NCBI RefSeq assembly: GCF_902459465.1
Contig: NW_022985731.1
Span: forward strand, 1-64,000
Length of the DNA: 64,000 nucleotides
Source of the DNA: Asterias rubens
Lineage: Eukaryota > Echinodermata > Asteroidea > Forcipulatida > Asteriidae
Reading direction: 5' to 3'
Below, in pieces: positions 8,000 to 17,861 of this stretch. The notes below the pieces were generated by a model. The model worked only from the letters and a program-made list of their open reading frames with translations, was not told the origin of the DNA and made no database searches. The stretch's first letter is position 1, and every line of letters begins with the position of its first letter. The translations under genes and the position numbers were made by a program.

Positions 8000-8383
8000 T
8001 TAAAGGAATATACGTTGCCTTGGATCGGTCGAGTTGGTCTTTAAAAAGCGTTTGTAGGCCTAACCGTTTGTTATAAAATGCATATGGTTAGAAAGATGTT
8101 AAAAGTAGAATACAATGACCCACACAAATTTGCCTCGAAATTGCATAGTTTTCCTTTTACTTTACGAACTAACACGGTCGGCCATTTGTGATGGGAATAC
8201 AAAATTTGACTCCCATAAATGGCCGACCGCGTTAGTCGACGAGGTAAAAGGAAAACCACGCAATTTCGAGTGATACTTTTTGTGTGGATCATTATATTCT
8301 ATACCATATGCATTTCATAACAAACGGTTTCAAACACTTTTCAAAGACCAACTCGTCCGATCCAAGGCAACGTGTTCCTTTAA
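8000..8383. repeat. Family B palindromic element
   Basis: TTAA at both ends, and terminal sequence reading inward as AAAGGAA..ACGTTGCCTTGG on both strands. The centre is a hairpin around CATAAATGGCCGACC. Other copies lie at 9655, 35738 (half) and 36915. Confidence 0.85.
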
Positions 8384-9654
8384 GTTGCAAAAAAGGATTA
8401 ATAATTGTTCAGGTTGCTAAAAGTTATGACAAACAAACCTTTACCAAGGGCTTGGGATATCGTTTTTTTTTTAAAGTGGTTGTTATAATATTGTATTCTC
8501 TGTACTATATGTGCTGCATTTTACCCAACTTTTTCTTTTCCTTATTTCAGTGCTGTGAGGTATAGCATAAGGCGCTATAAATATCAATGTGTGGTGAAGA
8601 TGTTTTCAACTAGTGGTTTAGACCCAACGAGGCCTGGTTCTTGATAATTTTACCGAGACGAAGTCCATTAAATTGAGTGAATAAATGAGTGGTTATTCGA
8701 CAACGTACAAGTAATAGATTCTGAACTGAAAAACGAATTTTTCAAAAAGCAAGTGCACACTGTTTTTTTTTTTAAATTATATTCATTTTAATTTTATTCG
8801 CATAATCAGAGAAATTACAAGCGACATTAACTGATTAGCCAAGGATAGCCTCAACAAGCTCTTTAACTACAGCTTTATTTTTCGTCAAAATGTTACTATA
8901 AGTACGCTATTTGATGTAATGGAAAAGTGGGGATTTTAGTAAAGGCTTGTGACTAACTCCATTACACAACCGTAGGGTTAACTGCTCTTTACATAATTAT
9001 TTCCGAATTTTCCTTTAAATACCTCCACATAAACAGGTGCTCCTTATAGGTTTTTTAATCGAATGTTCAGAAGCGAATCTAATCGTTTGTTTTCCTAATC
9101 TGCCATTAGGAGTCTCAACACACAATAACACCCCTTTCACAAACACGGATTAGTTCTGTTTTCAAATTTAATGGCCTATTTAAAAGGGAAACCCCTGGAC
9201 AAAATCTAAACAACAAGTTAACTTCGTAACAAAGGAACAATATTTTCTTCATTGTGGAACCCTCGGGGTATAGGTTTCACGCAAGCACAATGAGCAGTCA
9301 CGGCCATCACACACTCGGGTGAGTATTGACACTGGATGAATTTGTTGAAAAACGGGGAATTCGAAAGAAATACTTTTGCTGGCCGTTGCTATGGGTAACA
9401 TGTAAACAATCCCGTTTGCACTTTTATCTAAGGGCCCAACACCATCTCTGCGTAGAATTTCCCTATGGATTCCATTTTCCCCTTTTCTGTTTGCTTCTCG
9501 GTCTTCACAGTGCATATGATATTAGAATACTTCACGCCGATGCGTAACTTCTATCATGGAGGAAAAACCTCCTTGCTTCTATAAAGAACTGCACATGACA
9601 TCTCAAAGGTTTCACTACATGATCCTCACAACACACACGCAGGGAGAAGCTTTA
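8384..9654. other. No gene recognised
   Basis: AT-rich DNA with short open frames on both strands (for example 9249-9515 minus and 9326-9547 plus), none with a recognisable motif. A fragment near 8560-8590 (AAGGCGCTATAAATATC) resembles the tail of the repeat near 20700. Confidence 0.5.
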
Positions 9655-10047
9655 TTAAAGGAACACGTTGTCTTGGATCGGGCGAGTTGGTCTATATAAA
9701 GCGTTTGTAACCGTTTTTTTTTTTAAATGCATATGGTTGGAAAGATGTTTTAAAAAGTAAAATACAATGATCCACACAAGTTTTCCTCGAAATTGCGTGG
9801 TTTTCCTTTTGCTGTACAAACTAACACGGTCGGCCATTTATGGGAGTCAACAATTTGACTCCCATAAATGGCCGACCGTGTTAGTCGACGAGGTAAAAGG
9901 AAAACCGTGCGATTTCGAGGCATGTTTGTGTGGGTCATTGTATTTTACTTTTACAACATCTTTCGACCCATATGCATTTTATAACAAACGGTTACAAACG
10001 CTTTTCAAAGACCAACTCGACCGATCTAAGGAAACGTGTTCCTTTAA
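9655..10047. repeat. Family B palindromic element
   Basis: TTAA on both ends. The arms run inward to a centre where TGGGAGTCAA and TTGACTCCCA face each other. Open frames within it are products of the palindrome. Confidence 0.88.
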
Positions 10048-10920
10048 CAAAACTTCAATACAAATTTCCGAATATTTTCAGTCCTTTCCGGTCCTACTAT
10101 TTTCTTTGGTGTCTTTTTATGGTGCATATATCGAGTACCATAAACAATGTTTGTGGCCACACTTGGTTGCATCTTGCTTTCACACGGCAGCTTTTTATAC
10201 TCAAATGTGCACTTCCAAATATTCTTGCTTCATGTAAATAGGTTTTTCTTAATATATTTATTTTGTTCTTCATATTTATTATTTTCCAAAGTTTATCTTT
10301 ACTGTATTTAAATGTTTGTTAAAGATTCTATTCCCATTTTAAGATTGGATTGATAGGCTTTCGAGTCACAGTGGTTAGGTTCACTTTTATTAATCCTGGC
10401 CATCTTAGAATGGGCTTGTCCTGTCTGTTTTTATAATTGTCTTGCTTGATTGCCTGTGCTCTGTCTCATTCAATCATTGGTTTACAATTGTTCTAGGTGT
10501 CATAAGTTTACGTTCATTGTTTCTTATACTGTTATATTTCGTTAGTACGGTAATATTGTATCTTGTACTGTTTGTTGACATCTTGGCCGAATAAATAATA
10601 ATGTATAATAATGATAATGTATGATTTCACTCTTGCCTCTATAACCTGTGGACTCGGATATTACCCACAGCGCATGCAGTTTAGTTGAGATAGCGCCATG
10701 AATTTGAGCTCCGGTCACGATTTGTCCTTTGTGTACAGTTACTATGGATACACAACAACAAATTCAGTGTCGTGTTTGTTCAACCATGCAAGAAGAAAAC
10801 GCCAAGGACACGGAAGTTCATTGACAGCGTTTGAAATTAGTTTGAAATCGTTCATAATACAAGGTGCCGAAACATAATAATACTAATTGTTTGTCAAAAC
10901 GTGATTATAACTTTACAAAT
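10048..10920. other. No gene recognised
   Basis: AT-rich sequence. AATAATAATGTATAATAATG near 10590-10620 looks like a retroelement-tail microsatellite. Nothing else is supported. Confidence 0.45.
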
Positions 10921-10929
10921 CATCTCGAC

Positions 10930-12340
10930 AAGTTTATTTATTTATTTATTTCTTCTTTACCCTGGGGAAACCTCTCAGTGAAACACTGTTTTCAGAGGTG
11001 CCCAGCAACTACATAAACATTAAATTTGTAAAATTGTATCAATATAAGAATATATTTATAATAACATTAATTAATATTAAAAATATAAAAACAACAAAAT
11101 TTAAATAAAGACTAGGGGTATACAACAACAGCACAAAAAACTATACAACAAGCAAAATATAGAATAGGAAAGGTTAAAAATCTGGTCCGGCCAGAAAAAA
11201 CACCACAAGCCCAAAATATTTGTGTACTAAACTTTAAAACTTGCTACAGCGCATTTTCGTTTTTCCTGAGTTGGTTTTAGGCAGTGGGTGAACTAAATTA
11301 CCTTGTGATCTCGATCTGGTGTTGTATGAGTGGGATGTGGCGGTATAATTGAAAACATTACAAAGTTGAGGAGTGCGTGTGGAAGTTCTCAGATCCGGGG
11401 GAGGAAAAGGATAGCTTTACCAGCACTGTTTTGGATTGTATCAAGTTTTGAAAGAAAAACTTTAGCCGAGTTGCCCCAAATGGCATCACAATAATCAAAG
11501 TGAGGGAGAATCGGAGGTTAAAGGCAGTGGACACTGTTGGCAATTACTCAAAATAATTATGAGCATAAAACCTTACTTGGTAACGAGTAATGGGGAGAGG
11601 TTGGTAGTATAAAACATTGTGAGAAACGGCTCCCTCTGAAGTGACGTAGTTTTCGAGAAAAAAGTAGTTTTCCACGAATTTGATTTCGAAACCTCAAGTG
11701 TAGAATTTGAGGTATCGAAATCAAGCATCTGAAAGCACACAACTTCGTGTGACAAGTGTGATTTTTTCTTTCATAGTTATCTCGCAACTCCGACTACCAA
11801 TCGAGCTCAAATTTTCACAGGTTTGTTATTTTATGCATATGTTGAGATACAGCAAGTGAGAAGACTGGTCTTTGACAGTTACCAATAGTGTCCACTGGCT
11901 TTAAAGTATGTTGGGGAAGAACACTTCAGCATCCTCCGGAGAACCCCCACACGATTATTATACAAGTCTCAGTAATTTTCTCAATGTGCACACTCCAAGA
12001 TAAAGATTGATCTAGCCAGACACCTAAGTACTTAAAATGATCAACATTGTCAATGGTATTGGAACCGATCTTCACATGTAAACTTTCTTCAATACGGCGA
12101 AGTTTAGCTTGAGTTTCAAATAACATGCTTTTAGTTTTGCTTGTATTAAGAGTTAAAAAAATAGTCTGCAGCCATTTGGAAACCTCAATCATATCTGCGT
12201 TGAGGGCTCTGTTAATAAGATCAATAGATTTAGCAAGATTAAAAATATCTGTGTCATCAGCATAAACATACATTTTAGAGTCTATCGGAAGAATATTGGC
12301 AAAATCATTTATGTACAATGTAAAAGAAGTGTTACAAGCA
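10930..12340 (-). mobile_element. 5'-truncated non-LTR retrotransposon (LINE) fragment
   Basis: Minus-strand frames match the C-terminal half of a LINE reverse transcriptase: LYINDF followed by the catalytic YADDT near 12265, then the downstream K-x-KSM, YLGVWLD and SLSW motifs. After an interruption come PHFDYCDAIWG and LDTIQNSAGKA (about 11400-11510), typical of the region just after the RT thumb. The 3' end has an AAAT-type short tandem tail (about 10931-10955). A family A element (11518-11904) sits inside it. Stops elsewhere show it is dead. A CR1/L2-like family is possible, but the clade is not assigned. Confidence 0.8.
11518..11904. repeat. Family A element inserted in the LINE fragment
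   Basis: TTAA at each end, inverted ends AAAGGCAGTGGACAC (left) and its diverged partner (right). An internal short palindrome GACCTCA/TGAGGT marks the centre. Confidence 0.9.
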
Positions 12341-12415
12341 CAGAACCAATTGATTCTAGAAATGGAAAATGTGACATTGACTGCATAAATGCTGAAAACT
12401 TTGCAATTCATGTGT

Positions 12416-12840
12416 TCCTTTATTCAAACCATGCAATGAACGGTAATACGTTTATTTTCTATATATTGAACGAAAACCACACTACTCAAATCATGGGCAG
12501 CAACTGGATCGGAGTAGGGGTGTGGGGAAAAGAGGTGGGGCAACATTTTATTAAGGTTAAATAAACTTGGTTTGTCCTGTGTGCCAACTTAGCCCCAGGC
12601 TAATTTATACTTGAATGAGGCCGATTTCCTGCGAGTTTTTTTTCACCTCAACTTGAACTATAGGGTCTAGTTCATTTCAGACATAACGGAATTTTTACAA
12701 TCTACTTCCTGAAATTCATTTAATAAAAGAGTCGCTAAAATCACTAAATCCCCTTTGCATAAATAGTATTCCAGACAAGTTCTCAGATGTGGTCAGAAAC
12801 TGCTGTTTAGTGTAGTGTTCAAACTATGAAGTTAAATGTG
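12416..12840. other. No gene recognised
   Basis: Unique-looking AT-rich DNA; no motif or repeat recognised. Confidence 0.4.
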
Positions 12841-13165
12841 TTAAAGGAACATTACAAAATTGTTTTTTTGCAAACAATGCAGTTGCTGGCAGTGTAAGCA
12901 CTTTATGTAATCCACCATATACATAAACTGACAAAGTTTGAGATCAATCGGCCATCTGGTTCACGAGAGAAAAGTGAAAAACCGAGTACAAATTTTCCAT
13001 TGCGTCGATGCCAAAATAAAACGCTCACTGAGCGATAAACTCCAACCGCGCAGTTAGATGTTTATTTCTCATCAAATATGACATGAACTATCATCATCAT
13101 TAGCCTGTGTAAGTCTTGTGTCTTCACGATTTTTGTTTCTTACCAATTCTGTAACGTTCCTTTAA
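12841..13165. repeat. Family F palindromic element
   Basis: TTAA flanks; left end AAAGGAACATTACA, right end the reverse complement of AAAGGAACGTTACAGAATTG. Partial relatives at 31391-31455 and about 52001-52067 share GCAGTGTAA and ATTCTGTAA. Confidence 0.75.
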
Positions 13166-13190
13166 GCATTACCTTTTGATTTGACAAGGA

Positions 13191-13406
13191 ATGTTTCAAC
13201 AGACTTCAGATTATGTTGATGGCGTGGGCATTGGAGCTGTGTCTGCCTTGAACCGGATGAGTCTGGCCTGCACCGGTTCAAGGGTAAATGTTCCAACGCC
13301 CAAGATGAAGACCAGCCAGATCTTTATCAAGCTGCATTTGGACAGCTTGCCGTATGACGGGGACATCATACTGCTGGCTGCTGGGCCAGCTCTTGACAAA
13401 TCATGA
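13191..13406 (+). CDS. Unrecognised coding candidate (possible terminal exon)
   Basis: A 71-residue open frame with balanced, higher-GC codon use that stands out from the AT-rich flanks. It includes the stretches ALNRMSLACTG and KTSQIFIKLHLDSLPYDGD. It could be the last exon of a + strand gene, with an acceptor such as TTTGATTTGACAAG just before 13189. No upstream exons were identified, and it is wedged between family F and another TTAA element, so it may be an isolated captured or pseudogenic exon. I do not recognise the family. Confidence 0.35.
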   Translation: MFQQTSDYVDGVGIGAVSALNRMSLACTGSRVNVPTPKMKTSQIFIKLHLDSLPYDGDIILLAAGPALDKS

Positions 13407-13421
13407 GTTGATCAATTTTCC

Positions 13422-13994
13422 TTAAAGTCACCTGGAAGTGGTATTTTTTCAAAATAAAGCTTTTGCCACTAATATGTGTTTTGATGAGTGGAATGTGAAT
13501 CAACAGTTAACTAAGGTTTTAAAAAATCAGTTCTTATGTTATTTACAAATTTAAGAGTAGACCCCGACCCGAGAGGGCGCTGTTCGTGACGTCAATCGAG
13601 GCAGACTTTGCCTGTAATACGTAGAGTAAACAAAATTGCAAAGTACATGTACGGAAGTCGTGAGTTTGTACGTTTCAAAAAAATATTGGTTTTTTTTCCC
13701 GGCAATGCCGACCAGGTGTATTGCTGCTGAATGCAGAAAAACACTTTTTGTAACGTACCAACTCACGACTTGGACGTACATGTACTTTGCACGTGTGTTT
13801 AGTATACGCATTGCAGGCAAAGTCTGCCTCGATTGACGTCACAAAAGGGGTAGGCGGAGTCAGCCCCTCAAACAACAATATATTTTTTAAACATATAAAT
13901 CGTGACAAACAATTACTAAAAAAAATTGTTTCATTGTTCGTAAGCATTATACTCTTATGTTTGAAAGAATTTTTTTTTTTCCAGGTGACTTTAA
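13422..13994. repeat. TTAA-flanked inverted-repeat element (outer)
   Basis: Left end TTAAAGTCACCTGGAA and right end TTCCAGGTGACTTTAA are exact reverse complements, 16 bp. The element contains a second palindrome (13586-13842). Confidence 0.8.
13586..13842. mobile_element. Inner inverted-repeat element with THAP-like remnant
   Basis: Long inverted ends: GTGACGTCAATCGAGGCAGA at the left is matched by TCTGCCTCGATTGACGTCAC at the right. In the middle, an ATG at 13705 opens MPTRCIAAECRKT, which fits the start of a THAP zinc finger (M-P-x-x-C-x-A-x-x-C). THAP domains occur in P-element and Kolobok transposases and in domesticated host proteins. Only about 13 residues resemble the domain; the C2CH remainder is not seen. 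A non-autonomous derivative is the likely explanation. Confidence 0.6.
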
Positions 13995-14171
13995 CGATCT
14001 GCAGCAGACAGACAAAACCACACATATACAAAATTGAGTTTGCGTCTCTGGTCCTCCAAGGGAAGCGTATGCCATAAAAAAAACATGCACCCGAAATTTG
14101 ACATTGAGGAAGAGCAAGTTAATCAGGAAATATTTCTCAAAATGTTTCGTAAAATATTACATGGATATCGT

Positions 14172-14312
14172 TTAAAGGCAAGTTTCTTTCATAATTTTCT
14201 CGCAACTTCGATGACCAATTGAGCCCAAATTTTAACAGGCTTGTTGTTTTATTATTTTGATGGGGTACACCAAGTGAGAACACAATTATCAAACGTGTAC
14301 AGTGCCTTTAAA
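14172..14312. repeat. Family A internal-deletion derivative (141 bp)
   Basis: TTAA and AAAGGCA at the left jump directly to the right half (TTCTCGCAACTTCGATGACC), ending GTACAGTGCCTTTAA. Confidence 0.75.
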
Positions 14313-14656
14313 CGGAAGGAAAACACAAACCATATAAAACTACACGTTGACAAAGGCTGTGGTCACTTAGTTGTAACTGTTATAAAATATTGCCCAGTGC
14401 CCATCACTCTGCCATTTTGTCTAACACACTCATGAGGAAAATATGAATTTTCATTTCCGTAAATTGATATCAAGCAACAGAAGACAAGTTACAGAAGCCA
14501 TAACCTGATTCAAGCTCTCGGTGTCAGTTATTTGACTTTTTATGGTTACGCTTTATTGTTAGTAAAGGAATATGAATGACACATGCTGAAGATAAAAGAA
14601 CACAGAGAACAATGTATCTTGGAATCTGATATAAAAATAGTTTCCCTGACGTCGTT
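14313..14656. other. No gene recognised
   Basis: Non-coding AT-rich DNA without a recognised repeat. Confidence 0.4.
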
Positions 14657-14822
14657 TTCACCAAACTCTTCCTTACTTAGGATTAATCTTAAGACTTAGG
14701 ACGAGTTAAGTTCCGTAACCATAGACGTTAAGACGCGTTGAACCCATCCTAAGTTGGGACTAGTTACTTATTTTAACTCGAGATAGTATTAATCCTATTA
14801 TAGCGTTTCGTGAAATCAGCTG
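14657..14822. repeat. Family E element
   Basis: Inverted-repeat element dense in CCTAAG / CTTAGGA motifs; ends CACCAAACTCTTCC and GCGTTTCGTGAAATCAGC. Relatives at 52819 and 61116. Confidence 0.7.
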
Positions 14823-15722
14823 CTCAGTGGGCTCTTTGACATGTTTTTCTAAAATTGCATTTACAAAGAAAAAAGAAAGAAAATGGAATGTGTGTTTTCG
14901 TTTTAGGCCTAAACGAAACTGATTTATTTTGGGCTTCCCCGGTTTACTTAGAATTAAAAGGACTGACTAATACAAGTATCTGTTTTCCCTTTCCCGTTCG
15001 CTCCACCATGTCAGGCATGTTTCTATTCATTCAAGGCCGTTTGAATGTGAAACTTTTAGACTTAGTTAATGGTTCAATCGTTTTACACAACATGTTGGAT
15101 TTTAGTTCTGTGTTTACGAGTTGGTATATGCCCCTGATTGTTTAGCTTTAAGTTGTTAAAATTGTTACCCATATCAGATGGAATTGTTCAATCCAGGTAA
15201 TTTGGATACCTCACTAGATTGTAATAAAACATTTCAGGTAAACATATGTCCTTCATAAATTGAGACGCATCTTTAAACTAACCTTTGCCTGGGCCTGGTA
15301 TTAAACGGAGACAACTGAGGCAAGCGTTGTCAATAGTCTTGGCCTTGGTGCCCCTTTAGAAGTTACCAATAGACTTCAAGGATTTTCCAAAAAGAAATTA
15401 CCCTCTCAACAAAGACTGAACTAAAAAACTGCATATAAGTATTAATGAGAACTGGGGATCGCGCATAGCCTATCTGCATCTCTACAACCAAAATTATTTA
15501 GTTATTTATGTCTGATAGTTATTTATGTTTCTTTTACATTCTATTGATTCACTTGTCAAGTTTGAATGTATTTAATTTAATTATTCAATAACAAAAGCAC
15601 ATAATAAATATTGCTTATTTATTTTGAAAACTCATGATTGTAACTATTTATTTACATGTCATTCTTTTTGAGGATGTTAGACCTTGTACAAGTTGATCGG
15701 GATCTTGTATGTGACCTCCCCA
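14823..15722. other. No gene recognised
   Basis: A 96-residue open frame at 14855-15145 has no motif I know and AT-rich codon use; I do not call it a gene. The rest is AT-rich. Confidence 0.4.
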
Positions 15723-16112
15723 TTAAAGGCACAAATGGTAACTACTCAAAATAACTGTTAGCATAAAAACTTACTTGGTAACATGCACTGAAGAGCTGTT
15801 GATAGTATACAACTTTGTGAGAAAAGTCTCTCTCTGAGGTAACGTAGTTTTCGATAAAGTAATTTTCCATGAATTTGATTTCGAGACCTCAGAATTAGAT
15901 TTTGATTTCTTGAAATCGAGCATCTAAAAGCACACAACTTCGTGTGACCATGGTGATTTTTCTTCCATAAAAAAAAATAAAGGCCAATTTATCTCGCAAC
16001 TTCGACAACTAACTGAGTTCAAATTTTCACAGGTTTGTTATTTTGTGCATATATTCTTGAGATACACCGAGTGAGAAGACTGGTCTTTCACAAAGGTGTT
16101 CATTGTCCTTAA
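15723..16112. repeat. Family A element
   Basis: TTAA at both ends; left end degraded (AAAGGCACAAATGGTAAC); interior with the typical ACACAACTTCGTGTGA hairpin. Confidence 0.85.
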
Positions 16113-16582
16113 GTTTCGATAAGTAGTTTTTCCTTTTGGTATTTTGCCTAATGGTATATTGAAAACAAACCTGATCCTGAAACCTGAACCTAGATCTCTA
16201 TAATAACCGGCCATTTCAGTTTCAATTTCAACTAGTTTGTTAATATAGTCCTCTGCACTTCCTTTATTTACGAAACCAATTTTATATGTCCATGAACTGA
16301 ACAAACTTGTTTAAGGACACACTCTTTATATAAACACACTAATTACTGTAGTGCAACATTAGAAGGAAGTGTTTTGCGATCAATCGGCGAATGTAGTACC
16401 TTAAGACAAGTTGTACGAACTACAAAAACAAAGATTACTATTGCGGGATGCGAAGGTAAGTTTTCAAGTATGTATTGCTCTGTGGGTTAAACCAAGTAAA
16501 TTTTTACACAGTCACCGAGATGTAGCATAAGGGGAACGTAAACCTTAAATCTTTTGGAACCGTTCGATTATTTTAATCGTAC
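16113..16582. other. Possible 5' UTR donor of module a; otherwise no gene
   Basis: A strong donor CGAAG/GTAAGT lies at 16455/16456. It could join the acceptor at 17765-17766 just upstream of the module a start codon. The transcription start cannot be seen. Confidence 0.3.
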
Positions 16583-16967
16583 TTAAAGACACCGGAAACT
16601 ATTGGTAATTGTCAAAGGCTAGTCTTCTTACTTGGTGTGTCTCAAAATATACATAAAATAACACATCTGTAATAATTTGAGCTCAATCGGTCGTCGAAGT
16701 TGCGAGATTATAATGAAAGAAAAAAACACCCTTGTCACACGAAGTTGTGCGCTTTCAGATGCTTGATTTCGAGACCTCAAAATCTAATTCTGAGGTATCG
16801 AAATCAAATTCGGGGAAAAAATACTTCTTTCTCGAAAACCATGTCACTCTAGAGAAAGGCGTTTCTCACAATGTTTTATACTATCAACCTCTCCCCATTA
16901 CTCGTCAACTAAGGTTTTATGCTAATAATTGTTTTGAGTAATTACCAATAGTGTCCACTGCCTTTAA
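16583..16967. repeat. Family A element
   Basis: TTAA flanks; right end complete (GTGTCCACTGCCTTTAA); left end AAAGACACCGGAAAC. Confidence 0.88.
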
Positions 16968-17340
16968 AGCAATCGCACAACATCGGTAAACACTATTGTC
17001 CAACGGCCCACACTTCGTGTATCACAACTTATATATAAAATAACAAACCTGTGACAATTTGGGTTCAATCGGTCATCGGAGTCGGGAGAAAATAACGGGA
17101 AACCTACCCTTGTTTCTGCACGTTTCGCCGTGTCATTACATGTGTTTAAAATAAATCAGTTATTCTCGATTTCGAGAATTGATAATTGTTTTAATATTTT
17201 CTCAAAAAGTAAAGCATTTCATGGAATAATATTTCAAGGAAAGTCTTTCACCATTACCTTCTGTAAACCCAGTAAGTTATTTGTAAATCTGTGAACTTTT
17301 AATTTTAGTGTTCTGTGCAGAAAGTGTATAATGGCTTAAA
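16968..17340. repeat. Family C element, adjacent to family A
   Basis: Shares CGGCCCACACTTCGTGTATC and CTTTCACCATTACCTTCTGT with 7158-7502. Its left edge abuts the preceding family A element. Confidence 0.8.
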
Positions 17341-17802
17341 ATGTAGCTATATTATATACAATAAAAGTCACATGTGAAAATGAATTTTAAATCGAAGCGT
17401 TTTTGAGATATCGCCAATAATAATAATAATATGGAGCGGTTATGTTCCCGCAGGAAAAGTTCATACCATCAGTGATTTTCATCTTGCAAAATTTCATCGT
17501 CCTAAGTTTGAACTGTTTGTTTATATTTGTTTTAAGGTTTTAGGTTGATTTCTATGAAATAACATAACTTCATTTCAACAACAAATATTTCATAGAAGAA
17601 ACTATTCCAGTATGAACATCGTAATCCGTAACCTTTCTGACTGGAATTAAACGATGATGTTTTTATATCCCTATACGTATACAATCTCTCGGAATGAATT
17701 TAAAGTGAGGAGAGCACTGAAAGGTTCGACTCATTATTGACATTTGTTTCTCATTAACACTTTTAGGGGGCAAGATTTGAACGAGCTTCAAACGCAGACA
17801 TT

Positions 17803-17861
17803 ATGGGAATTATCAGCTATTGTGGGATTTTCTTTCTTGCTTCGTGGCTTCCGTTCTCACA
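17803..17861 (+). CDS. Module a, signal-peptide exon
   Basis: Encodes MGIISYCGIFFLASWLPFSQ, a classic hydrophobic signal peptide; the exon is 59 nt and ends in phase 2 before GTGAGTG. An acceptor (CATTAACACTTTTAG, ending 17766) upstream suggests a short 5' UTR part from 17767. The equivalent exon of module b is also 59 nt. Confidence 0.75.

Noticed and set aside
9249-9547. Overlapping frames on both strands
   Set aside because: Mutually exclusive, no domain, no repeat support.
14855-15145. 96-residue + strand frame
   Set aside because: No motif, AT-rich composition, no splice or promoter context.
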